Source: an uncultured Lachnospiraceae bacterium
GTDB lineage: Bacteria > Bacillota > Clostridia > Lachnospirales > Lachnospiraceae
Assembly: GCA_910588845.1 (NCBI GenBank)
Contig: CAJURU010000043.1
Coordinates: 1 to 20,063 of the forward strand
Reading direction: 5' to 3'
DNA length: 20,063 nucleotides
The notes under the pieces are model-generated. The model was not told where the DNA came from, did not search any database, and worked only from the letters and a program-made list of their open reading frames with translations. Below are positions 8,658 to 18,800 of the stretch, one piece after another. Every line of letters starts with the position of its first letter. Within the stretch, counting starts at the first letter, position 1. Made by a program: the position numbers and the translations under genes.

Positions 8658-8702
8658 GGAGGGGAGAAGCTATCAGGTAGTTTCTCTCTCCTTTATCTTT
8701 TT
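8658..8702 (+). terminator. Hairpin terminator or attenuator after the terD array
   Basis: An approximately 14-bp stem (8658-8672 with 8678-8691; two G-U pairs and one bulged G) with the loop TCAGG is followed by TTTATCTTTTT. Only 35 nt separate its tail from the ATPase start, and no promoter is obvious in that space. The ATPase gene therefore probably depends on read-through or on a promoter overlapping the hairpin. Confidence 0.75.
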
Positions 8703-8737
8703 ATAAACGACTGAAAGAGGAGGTCATTTGTTTTAAA

Positions 8738-11374
8738 ATGAATAATATAAACAAAGAGGAATTGATGCGGGGACTTTCTGATTCCCAGGTCAATAAGAGC
8801 AAACAGGAATTTGGCACGAATGAGCTGGCTAAAAGGGAGACGGAATCTCTCTGGTCAATGTTCATCGGCGCCTTTAACGATATTTGGATTAAGGTGTTAT
8901 GCGCGGCGTTGGTGCTTAAAATTGCGCTTGCCGTATTGGGCATGTTTGTACCGGCAATGGCGGGTGAAAATGATGTTGTGGAGATTATCAGCATCATTTT
9001 GGCAATTGGCCTTGCCACTGGTTTCAGCACATTGTCTGAATACAGGAACAGCTCGCGAAGCGAAGCTTTGCAGGAGGAATACAGCAAAACGTTTGCCAAG
9101 GTTATGCGGGACGGCAAATTGATTAATATTCTTACGAGTGAAATTGTGAAAGGTGATACGATTCTTGTGCAGGCGGGAGATAAAGTTCCGGTTGACGGCC
9201 TGCTGTTTGAGGGAAAGATTAAGGTGTCGCAGGCGGCGCTCAATGGAGAGTCGCGGGATGAGGACAAGACGGCGGCTTCTGATATGGCGGATGCGGAATC
9301 TACGGATTACGCGTCTGCAAGCAAGGTCTTCATGGGTTCTGTTGTCACCTCCGGGGAAGGTTATATGGTGGCGACGGTTATCGGCGATGCCTCAGAGCTG
9401 GGAAAGATTAACAAAGCATTGACGGATGACAATGAGGAGGACGAGCGGAAGGATACTTCCAGTTTAAAGCTTGAAGTGGTGGCGGCAGGTATCGGCAAGC
9501 TCGGCGTATCGGCGGCGGCAATTGCCGGCGTGCTGCATGTGGCGCTTTCGATTTTCCGGGCGAACGAAGCAGTCAGCGTGGTGTCTGTACTGCTGTTGGT
9601 TGCCGAGGCTGTGATGTTGATGGCTTCGATTGTTATTATGGCGGTGCCGGAAGGTTTGCCGATGATGAACAGCCTTGTGCAGTCCATGAATACGGAGTCC
9701 ATGTACAAAAAGAATATCCTGGTAAGCCATAAAGCGGCATTTTCAGATTCCGCGTATATGAATGTATTGTTCAGTGATAAAACCGGTACGATAACACAGG
9801 GAAATCTTTCGCTTGTGGAATTCATTACCGGTGCGGGCAATCTCACAGATTCCATACAAAGCAGTGAATTTATGGAGGCAATTACGCTCAATAATCTCGC
9901 CAAGGTCTCAGAAGGAAAAGCCATCGGCAGCAACAATATGGACCGCGCGCTGCTTACCTACGCGCTTAATCTCGGCTACGACGCATCCGCGAGCGGCCAG
10001 GACAAGGTACAGGAAATCAGTGGGTTTGATTCCGAGAAGAAGTGCGCGACCGTAACCTTGAAAGATGGAAGCGTCTACTGGAAAGGCGCAACGGAGAATA
10101 TATTAGACAAAGTAACCCATTATATGGCGCCGGATGGGCAGGTTCAGGCGTTTTCCGCTGCGGACAAAAAGGCAGTGGAAGCACAGATGATAGCCCAGGC
10201 AAAGCGGACGATGAAACTTTTGTCCGTGGCTAAGATTACAGATGGGAAAACGATATTAATGGCGGTGCTCTGCCTGCGTGATAATGTAAGGACAGACGCC
10301 GTGGAGACGGTAGAGATTTTGAACAGCGCGGGCATCCAGGTTGTGATGGTTACCGGCGATGCGGAAGAGACTGCCGTTGCGATTGCCAAGGAAGCAGGCA
10401 TTTTAAAGGATGAAAATACAGACGTTGTGCTCACACATGAGGAACTTGAGGAGATGTCGGATGAGGAATTGAAGAAAAAGCTTCCCCATCTGCGCGTTGT
10501 CAGCAGAGCAAAACCTCTGGATAAAAAACGTCTGGTGTCTATCTCACAGCAGCTTGAGAATGTCTGCGGCATGACGGGCGACGGCGTAAACGATGCGCCG
10601 GCATTGAAACAGGCGGATATTGGATTTGCAATGGGCGACGGTACAGCCGTTGCGCAGGAGGCGGGCGACGTTGTCATTTTAAATAACAGCTTGACGTCCA
10701 TTAAGGATTGCGTGCTGAACAGCCGTACGATGGCGAAGTCCGTTGGCAAGTTCCTGATTTTCCAGCTTACCGTCAATATCAGTACCTTGTTGATGAATAT
10801 TATTGCCCCGGTGCTTGGCTGGACGGAGCCGTTCTCCATTGTGCAGATTTTGTGGATTAATCTGATAATGGACACTTTGGCAGCGATGGCGTTTGGCGGA
10901 GAGCCGATTCTTAACCGTTATATGAAGGACAAGCCGGCATTGCGGACAGACAATATCCTTACCGGGTACATTAAGTCCGCGATTGGGACAAGCTCGATTT
11001 TTATTACTTTAGGATCAATTCTTATCTTAGAAAATATTGGCGGCATTACAGATTTTGTGACGCCGGCTGGCTGTGCGAACCCGGAATTGTATGAGAAGAC
11101 ATTTATGTTTGCCTTCTTCATCTATTCCATTATCCTCAACAGTTTAAATACCAGGTCGGAACGGTTCAATCTCTTTGAACATATCGGAGAGAATAAGAAC
11201 TTCGTACTGGTGATGGGCGCCATCTTTATTATGCAGACGGTGATTATCCAGATTGGCGGCGAGGTATTCGGCACAACCATCTTGAGTGTCAAAGCATTGT
11301 TTGTGTCCATGCTGTTGGCGTTATTGATTATTCCGGTTGACCTTATCCGCAAGGCAATTGTATCAAGAAAATAG
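8738..11374 (+). CDS. P2B-type (PMCA-like) Ca2+-transporting P-type ATPase
   Basis: The 878-residue protein has the full P-type ATPase plan with about ten membrane helices. Visible motifs are NGES in the actuator domain (169-172, in the place of TGES), the M4 ion-site motif PEGLP (Glu305), the phosphorylation site DKTGT (Asp347), KGATE in the nucleotide-binding domain, VTGD, and the hinge GDGVNDAP (614-621). The M6 signature WINLIMDTLAA supplies the Asn and Asp ligands. PEGLP plus N/D in M6 is the pattern of single-site Ca2+ pumps that export cytoplasmic Ca2+. The start ATG follows AGAGGAGG at relatively long spacing. It comes directly after three TerD genes that encode Ca2+-binding proteins, consistent with a shared Ca2+-linked stress role. 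The TGES-to-NGES change is mild and probably functional. Confidence 0.93.
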   Translation: MNNINKEELMRGLSDSQVNKSKQEFGTNELAKRETESLWSMFIGAFNDIWIKVLCAALVLKIALAVLGMFVPAMAGENDVVEIISIILAIGLATGFSTLSEYRNSSRSEALQEEYSKTFAKVMRDGKLINILTSEIVKGDTILVQAGDKVPVDGLLFEGKIKVSQAALNGESRDEDKTAASDMADAESTDYASASKVFMGSVVTSGEGYMVATVIGDASELGKINKALTDDNEEDERKDTSSLKLEVVAAGIGKLGVSAAAIAGVLHVALSIFRANEAVSVVSVLLLVAEAVMLMASIVIMAVPEGLPMMNSLVQSMNTESMYKKNILVSHKAAFSDSAYMNVLFSDKTGTITQGNLSLVEFITGAGNLTDSIQSSEFMEAITLNNLAKVSEGKAIGSNNMDRALLTYALNLGYDASASGQDKVQEISGFDSEKKCATVTLKDGSVYWKGATENILDKVTHYMAPDGQVQAFSAADKKAVEAQMIAQAKRTMKLLSVAKITDGKTILMAVLCLRDNVRTDAVETVEILNSAGIQVVMVTGDAEETAVAIAKEAGILKDENTDVVLTHEELEEMSDEELKKKLPHLRVVSRAKPLDKKRLVSISQQLENVCGMTGDGVNDAPALKQADIGFAMGDGTAVAQEAGDVVILNNSLTSIKDCVLNSRTMAKSVGKFLIFQLTVNISTLLMNIIAPVLGWTEPFSIVQILWINLIMDTLAAMAFGGEPILNRYMKDKPALRTDNILTGYIKSAIGTSSIFITLGSILILENIGGITDFVTPAGCANPELYEKTFMFAFFIYSIILNSLNTRSERFNLFEHIGENKNFVLVMGAIFIMQTVIIQIGGEVFGTTILSVKALFVSMLLALLIIPVDLIRKAIVSRK

Positions 11375-11505
11375 GCTGCATGGTTGCAGAATGACAGAAC
11401 AGGCTGTCGCAGGGAGCGGGAATGCATAGATATTCATAATGGATAAAGAGGATGAATGTCGTATGTTTCCCGTTTGTGCGGCGGCCTTTTTGGAGGCAAT
11501 AAAGT

Positions 11506-12261
11506 ATGGTGGTTTTTCATACGGATTTAGATAATACAATCATTTATTCCTATAAACATGAGATTGGCCCTGTCAAGAGAAGCGTAGAAATGTATCAGGG
11601 CAGGGAAATTTCATTTATCACGGGAGATACCTATCAGCTTTTGCAGCAAGTAAGAGAGAAAATGCTGGTTGTGCCAACGTCCACAAGAAGTATCGAGCAG
11701 TATCGGCGCATTGATTTGGGCGTGGGTGCATTTCCTTATGCATTGGTCTGTAATGGCGGCATTCTTTTGGCTGATGGCAAAAGGGACGATTCCTGGTATC
11801 AGTCGTCGCTTGCATTGATTGGCAGAAGTGAGGGGGAGCTGGAAAAGGCGATACATATCTTGGAAAAAGACGCGCGCAGGAAGTTTGAGCTGCGGTTTAT
11901 CGAGCGGTTGTTTGTGTTCACAAAGTGCAGCCAGCCCAAACAGACAGTCGATGATTTGCGCGAAGTTTTAGATACGGGGCTGGTGGATGTATTTCACAAT
12001 GGGGAGAAGGTGTACGTGGTTCCAAGGGACTTAAATAAGGGAAAGGCGGTTCAGAGATTTCGGGAATACATACATGCGGATGTTGTGATTGCAGCTGGGG
12101 ATAGTGAATTTGACATCCCCATGCTCAGGGATGCCGATGTGGGCCTTGCGCCGCATGGATTTGTAGAAGCGTATGGCGTTGATTTTGCGGTGAGGCAGAT
12201 GGATGGACGCAAAGTGTTCGCGGAGTCCCTTTTGGAAGAGTGCCTTTCGCTGTTCTCGTAG
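11506..12261 (+). CDS. HAD-superfamily hydrolase, Cof-like, Ter-linked
   Basis: The 251-residue HAD protein has motif I HTDLDNT (nucleophile Asp7, acid/base Asp9), a lysine motif in LNKGKAV, and motif IV GDSEFDIPML (199-206) with the metal-binding aspartates. This layout, with a cap between motifs I and III, is typical of Cof-type phosphatases acting on small phosphorylated metabolites; the substrate is unknown. GGAGG lies 9 nt before the ATG. It follows the Ca2+ ATPase by 131 nt with no clear terminator between them, so it may be co-transcribed. HAD phosphatases are known partners of the Ter 'biosynthetic module', to which YceG has also been assigned, so it plausibly completes that module here. 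Confidence 0.87.
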   Translation: MVVFHTDLDNTIIYSYKHEIGPVKRSVEMYQGREISFITGDTYQLLQQVREKMLVVPTSTRSIEQYRRIDLGVGAFPYALVCNGGILLADGKRDDSWYQSSLALIGRSEGELEKAIHILEKDARRKFELRFIERLFVFTKCSQPKQTVDDLREVLDTGLVDVFHNGEKVYVVPRDLNKGKAVQRFREYIHADVVIAAGDSEFDIPMLRDADVGLAPHGFVEAYGVDFAVRQMDGRKVFAESLLEECLSLFS

Positions 12262-12394
12262 AAGTATACTTAGAATAGTATGGAAGGCGGTCCGCTTAGG
12301 CGGAGTCCTTTCGCTTTAGTAAACATTTTCAGGAAAATGTGATAGAATTCGATTTTGATTTTAAGCTGTTTTAGAAAAAATGGAACTTAGTAAT

Positions 12395-12445
12395 AAAAGA
12401 ACCAGGTGGAAGAAGATTCTTCTTTATCCTGGTTCTTTTTTGTCT
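12395..12445. terminator. Strong, possibly bidirectional terminator
   Basis: A 12-bp perfect stem (AAAAGAACCAGG at 12395 with CCTGGTTCTTTT at 12428) encloses an inner AAGAAG-ATT-CTTCTT hairpin and is followed by TTTTTTGTCTT. The A-run before and T-run after allow termination in both directions. It closes the unit that contains the HAD hydrolase. Confidence 0.85.
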
Positions 12446-12502
12446 TATAGGGAAGGCCTTGTCACGCTAATGAGTGAAAGTGCCTTTCCTATAAGACAAA
12501 AA
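12437..12502. repeat. Long inverted repeat with 21-nt arms
   Basis: Arms at 12437-12457 and 12482-12502 pair with a single G-U exception around a 24-nt loop that can itself pair partly (CTTGTCAC with GTGAAAG). The left arm begins inside the T-tract of the preceding terminator. No transposase or target duplication is visible. Confidence 0.85.
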
Positions 12503-12706
12503 TAATATGCGCACTTGTGCAATATTAGTCGCTAAAGCGACTGCAATCGGCGCGGCAAAGTAGCCAGGTCCCTCATGGTTGAGGGGGTTAGGGAGTTGAC
12601 GCTGACTTGTCCGCTCTGTTCTGTTTCATGTATTTTCTCCTTGTGTAGGATTCCCAATATTTGAAAAAACAGCCACAAAAATTTGGTAAACCTTTACTAA
12701 AAGCAC

Positions 12707-12735
12707 TTGCAAATTATACTAAAAGGAAGTAAAAT
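12707..12735 (+). promoter_or_regulatory. Candidate promoter of the large surface protein
   Basis: TTGCAA (12707-12712) and TAAAAT (12730-12735) are separated by exactly 17 nt. Transcription from about 12742 would leave a leader of about 155 nt before the chosen start at 12897. Confidence 0.55.
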
Positions 12736-12896
12736 GTAATATAGCAATTGAAGGGAGCTGGAAATTTTCCGTGAAGATTCTGGCAAACGCGGGCGGAATG
12801 GGAGATTCGCGGAAGGAATTAGAAAGGAGGAGGTTTTTACAGCGAAAGGGACGAAGTAACTGCGAAACTGTAACAGTAAAGAAGGAGAGAAAGAAG

Positions 12897-15800
12897 ATGA
12901 GGAAAGGAAAAAGGCTTTTATCATGGCTCCTGACCGCTGCAATGGTGATTACAGGAGTTAATTTGGGGACTTTGACGCCTGTGCAGGCAGCGGAAGGGGA
13001 TAGCGAATATGATTTAGTGCTGGAGAGGTTTGAGTCTGGCGCTAACAATGATGCCAATCAGAGTGGTAAATTAGCATTTATAACGACTTCAGAAAATAAC
13101 GACACAGGAAATATGAATAAGGGCGCAGGCGTGAATGGCACGACATATGGAGGAGGTCCTTCTGTTTGTGGCAACAACCGTGCGGCAGGAATTCAATTTA
13201 AGCTGCCGGAAAATGTGAAAGCGGAAGAGATAGATAGCGCCATTCTGACCATTAATGTTGCCAATGTAGAGGGATGCAACCTTAACAGCGGATGGACCAA
13301 AGCGGCTCTCTATGAGACAGCCAATCCCACATCCTGGTCGTTGACAGGATCTGAGGGCAATTCAGGCAATCTAAAGGATATTCCTTCAGTCAATGGATAT
13401 GAAAAAAATGCAACAATTTGGAGTAAGGAAAATATTGCAGGCAATAGCCTTGGCGCAAAGACCTTCGATGTAACAGGAGCAATAAAGAACGCAGTAAATA
13501 CAGAAGGATTGGCCAGTATTGTCCTGAGATTACAGACGGTAAGAGGCGGATTTAAAGTAAGCGGTTTAAAGACGGCGTCTGATACGGAGATACCGGCAAA
13601 TGCGCCGACACTCAAAGTTATAACTTCCAAAAAGAGTTCGGTGACCGTAAAGTATCTGGATCAAAGTAACAATGAATTAAAAGAAGCGAAAACGATAGAA
13701 ATGGTGAAGGTTGCCTCCCCATATACATATGAGATTGCTGAGGACGAAAAGCAGTTCGAAACGGAATCAGGCGTCTATGTACATGACGAATCAGCAAGTA
13801 CTATGACGATAGCGGAAGTGAAAGAAAATGCTGCTGACAATGTGATAACACTGGTTTACAAAAAAGCAGAGCCACAATCTGTTACAGCGCCGGATACCAT
13901 TTATGCGATTGAGGGCAATCAGCCAATTCTTCCCAAACAGCTTATAGCAAGTACGAATGTAGAAGACTACACGCTCCCCGTGAATGTGGAATGGGAAGAT
14001 ATTTCGGAAAAGAAATGGGTTATTGGCGATAATACCGTACAGGGAACGGCAAAAGGGCTGCCGGCAGAGAATGCGAAAGTGACGGCAACCGTTCATGTGT
14101 ATGAGTGTGACGAGGCGATTGATGAGGTGGTAACAGCTGCCCATACGGAGAACGGAACCGACGGCCTGCATAAACTTTCCAGACAGTATAAGGGTAAGAT
14201 TATCAGTGAATTTGATATCACGACGACAGGCGATGTGACAGACGGCGCATTTATCTACCCGGATTCTGTCCTTGACAATAACAACAATATCTGGAATAAT
14301 GGCGGCGCTATGTTGCATTTCAAGAAATCTCAGGGATTTTTTAACGTAAGGGCAGGCGACGGAAGCGGCGGTGGCGCTGCAAATGATCCGTCAAGCAATG
14401 GAAAAGCAGTTTATGACGGCGTAAGCAAATACCATGTACGCATAGAGATGGATTCCAGTACAACTCCCGGGACATACCGGGCGTTTGTGACAGATCCCAA
14501 CGGAAACGTCAATGAAGTGGGGACAAAGGCAAATGGATTTAGAAAATATAATCAGGGAATTATCGAAAGCTATTATGTAGGGCGGTCTAACTTTACGATT
14601 ACCAACCATAAGATTCACTGGCAGTCTGGTTATGCAACGCTGCAAGTGGAATATAAGGCTGCGGATGGTACGTCTATGGCAGAATATTCGACTTCAACAA
14701 AGGAAGTGGCAGGCATTTCAAAAACTATGGATACCGCGCTCTTTACACCTAAGAGTATCGGAGGTAAGACATATCTTTTTGATGCAGAAAACTCCGGTTG
14801 GGACACGGATGGAAATGGTACGGCCGACACTGCAGCTACAGAAAGTGCAGATTTGCCGGCGGCTGGAGAAACCCTCAAGTATATCGTTCAGTATAAAGAA
14901 GCCGCATTTATTGGCCAGGCAGAGACGATTGAGACAAAAACGATAGTTGGTAAGAACCCTATTCTGCCGACAACGGTGAAAGCTTCTTATGAAGGCATGA
15001 GTGAAGCGGTAGCGACAGAAGTTACCTGGGACTTCGATAAATTTGACTTTAACACAGAGACGGCGGACGGTGCGCCTCTGGAAGTGACAGGTACGTTTGC
15101 AACCGGCGGGCAGGCAAAGGCGAAAGTGCATGTAAAACATGCTTATCTGCTTGCACAGTATACATTTGACGGCGCCAATCCCGCGGCAGACAAGACAGGC
15201 AATCATGCAGACGCTACGTTTAACAATGTAGAGCAGAACGCGGCTGGCGTCGATGGCGGCAGTAAGGGCGTTAAATTAAAAGGCGGCAGCAATGGTTCCT
15301 CCAATGTGAAACTGCCAGATGATTTATTGCAGCTCACTGGTGCAGACGGGGTCAGCAAGATTACGCAGGATGATTTCACGGTTTCTATGTTTATTAACCG
15401 TGAGAAAAACGGCAATTCCTTTGCTATGGTTCTGCATGCGACGCAAGTAGGGCAAACCAATCCGCAGGGCCATCTGGGACTGATTAATAGAAATGATTTG
15501 ATGGATATGGAATACCGGATTGGCGCTAAGACGGTAGCAAATCTTACGGCAAAGGACAACAATGATAAAAATATTTACACGCCTATCGGCCAATGGACGC
15601 ATGTAGCAATTGTTACCAACGGCTCAAAAGACACGGCGAAGCTGTATCTGGACGGCGTGCTGGTAGGAACGGTAAATGGAATTGTCAAGCCTTCCCAGTT
15701 GGTTGCGCAGAACAATTATTTAGGCCGTGCTTCCTGGGGGGATGATGACTACAAAGCGACATTTGATGATTTTGAGGTATATCACGGCCTGCTGACAGAA

Positions 15801-18800
15801 GCGGACATCCAGAAAATTGCCAACGACAGGCTGTGCAACGCTCCGGTGCAGGATGTTTATGACAACCTGGAATTAAGCCTGCAATCGGGTGAGACATTAG
15901 ATAAGGCTCAGATTACAGAAGATCTGAACCTTCCGACGGAAATGCAGACCAGCGATGGTAAGACCGTACAGGGCTTGAAGATTACCTGGGAATCTTCCGA
16001 TCCGGCAATCAGGGCCGACGGCAGCGTAGTGCGCCCCTCCAAAGGAAAAGGGCCGGCTGTTGTCACACTGAATGCAAAGATTCAGTATGGTTCCAGTACG
16101 ATGACAAAGATATTTTCCGGCTTAACAGTATTAGAAGCCGACGGCGTATCTTTTATAGAATTTGATGAGGCTTATGCGGAGGCGAAAGCCCAATACAACA
16201 AGGCAAAGGCTGAAAATATTTATACGGCAGACAGCCTGGCGGCTATGAAAGCCAAATTGGAGGCCGCAGAGGAAGTCAAGAAAACACAGGGAACAGAAGA
16301 CGAAGACGCAGAACAAGTAGATGCGGCAACCGCGGCGCTCAAGCAGGCGTCAGAAGTTCTTGTCATAAAGAGCTTCAAGGATATGGGCGACGCCCTTGCT
16401 GCCTGGTATCCGATGGATAGCAGCGCCGACAAGGCGAAAGACGCATCCGGCAACGGTATGGACGGCACAGCGGCAGAGAGCGTAACGTTCAACCGGGAAA
16501 ACGGCGCGACGTTCAATGGTGGGAACGCATTAGAAAACTGTATTACGCTTCCCGATGAATTGCCTGTTTCCGATTATATGACATTTGCGTTCTGGGCAAA
16601 AGATGCGCGAGGCGCTAAGTCCAATGCATTTGGTATTGGTTCTGGAGATGGTTTTGGCGACAACAGTAAAACAGATGCACATTTCTTCTATGTCAACACA
16701 TATGACAACAACAAGTTAGTTGCCAGCATGAACCCCAAATATTGGAGCGGCGCATCTAACATTTCGGTAGATGCGGCGGAGCAGGATACCTGGCATCATG
16801 TAGTCTGCGTGTTGAGCGGCACCAATCTTACGCTTTATGTGAATGGAGAGGAAGTCGGCGCGAAAGACGTTGCGCATACCGTAAAAGAAATGTGGGATGC
16901 CGACCCGAATACCCGGGCCGCATATATCGGTAACTGCAGCTATGGCAAAAATCCTAGTAACAAAGATAAGGATTATAAAGGTTCCATCAGGGACTTCCGT
17001 ATTTACAATGCAGCTCTTGCACAGGAGCATATAGCGGAGATTTATGCTTACCGCAGTACGCTTGCCATGAAATACGCTAAGGATGACGTTATCGAAGCGC
17101 TTGGAGCAAGGGTTGAAGACGACGGAAGCGTTGTCTTGAATATAACCAATTTGACTGCTCCCGAAGGAAAGATTACGCTTCCGGAAACTGCTTATGGCGA
17201 TGCAAAGATTTCCTGGGAATCTTCGGACAATGATGTTGTTAATAGCGCCGACGGTACGGTTAGTATTCCTCAGCAAGGGGACGAGACGGTAAAAGAAGCT
17301 GAGTTGACAGCTAAAATTACGATTGGCGAAGGAGAAGCCCAAAAAACAGAGAATATTACTTTTAAGTGCAGCGTATTTTATAAGCTTGATATTCCAACGA
17401 CTGATTTGGAAAATGCGATTAGCGCACTGAAAGATAAGCGTCTCAAGGAGCGTGATTACACATCGGCAAGCTGGACCGCTTTGACAGAAGCCCTTCATGC
17501 AGCGCAGGCGCAGGTTGACAGACCGACTAGCGCGCAGGCTGTTGCAGATGCAAAGAGCGCTCTGGAAGATGCGGAGAGTAAGCTCGTAAGTATCGTGGCA
17601 TTGCGAGATAAGATAAATGCCATAACAGATGAAATGGACGCTCTTGAAGCAAATGATTATACAGAAACAAGCTGGAAAGCATTACAGGATAAGCTTGAGG
17701 CAGCTACGGCCGTGCTGGAAACTGCCAATGCAACGCAGGCAGCAATTACAGAGGCAGTTGGCAGCCTGCCGGAGAGTGCAGGGGCAGCTCTGAAATTGTG
17801 CGGCGATAAGAAAGTATTAGAGGATGCAATCGCAGACGCGCAGGCATTGGAAGCATACAAAGAAGCTTATACAGATGCAACCTGGGGAGATTTGGAGACC
17901 GCGTTGCTGGCAGCGAAAGCAGAACATGCTAAGAGGCTGGAAGACTATGCTCCGGCGGCAGCAGCGCTTCAGGAGAAAATAGATGCGCTTGCGGTTAAAG
18001 ACGAGTATAAACTTACAGCGGCGATGAAAGCGGAGTTGGATCAGAAGTTGGCGGAAGCCAAAGCAGAAAATTTGCCAAGCAGCAATTATACACCGCTGAC
18101 CTGGGGCAAATATAAAGCTGCCCTGGATGCGTTTGAAGAAGTGCTCGGCAAAAACAATGCGACAAAAGCAGAGGCGGAGGACGCCGCTAAAGCTTTGGAT
18201 GCTGCAAGAGCAGCGCTTACCCCGGTAGCGGCGCAGATTCCCAGTGCAGAGAAAAAGCAGGAGCTGACAACCGCATATGAACAGGCAATAACCGCAGCAG
18301 CAGGCATGAAGCCGGAATCCTACACCAAAGAGAGTTGGGAGAAATACCAGAAAGCGTTGGCTTCTATGAAGAAGATAGCGGACCGTCTTGCAGAAGAAAA
18401 TAATAATGTAACTAAGAATGAGATTGATACGGCAATCGCAGAACTGAATGCAGCGACGCAGGGTCTTGTGCGCAATGTAAATAAGGATGCGTTAAATAAA
18501 GCAATCAAAGATTACTCAGCGTTGAAATCATCTGTATATACTTCTTCTACATGGAGCGCTTTCCAGACGGCGTTGAATGCCGCAAAGAAAATTGCTGCCA
18601 AAGCAGACGCCACGCAACAGGAAGTAAACAGCGCGTTGGCAACGCTGAACGCCAAAAAAGCAGCCCTCAAGAAAGCAGTGAAGGTGACGAAGGTTACCCT
18701 TTCCGCTGACAGTAAGAATATTGCAGCAGGAAAGAAAGTGACCGTAAAAGCAAAAGTCTCTCCGAGTAAGCCGACCAATAAGGGCCTGACCTGGAAATCT

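Larger units (their letters stand above)
12262..12706. other. Intergenic region with clustered palindromes, no gene seen
   Basis: The stretch contains a weak hairpin (TCCGC-TTAG-GCGGA at 12291-12304), a 7-bp hairpin (12323-12340), a strong terminator and a long inverted repeat (both listed separately). A GC-richer part follows with AGTCGC-TAAA-GCGACT (about 12528-12543) and CCCTCA-TGGT-TGAGGG (about 12572-12587). I find no convincing open frame. The GC-richer part could be a structured RNA or a dispersed intergenic repeat; I cannot tell which. Confidence 0.5.

Noticed and set aside
8641..8737. GGGGAGAAGC before a P-type ATPase, reminiscent of the yybP-ykoY manganese riboswitch
   Set aside because: That riboswitch needs about 100 nt with a second conserved arm; the space here is filled by a terminator-like hairpin, and the remaining motif positions are absent.
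12437..12502. Insertion sequence or MITE ends
   Set aside because: There is an inverted repeat but no target duplication, no internal sequence of element size and no transposase; left as an unexplained palindrome.
12771..12896. GTG-initiated N-terminal extension of the large surface protein (42 codons)
   Set aside because: It would put a charged non-secretory segment before a perfect signal peptide, and its ribosome site is poorly spaced, whereas the ATG at 12897 has AAGGAGA at 8 nt.
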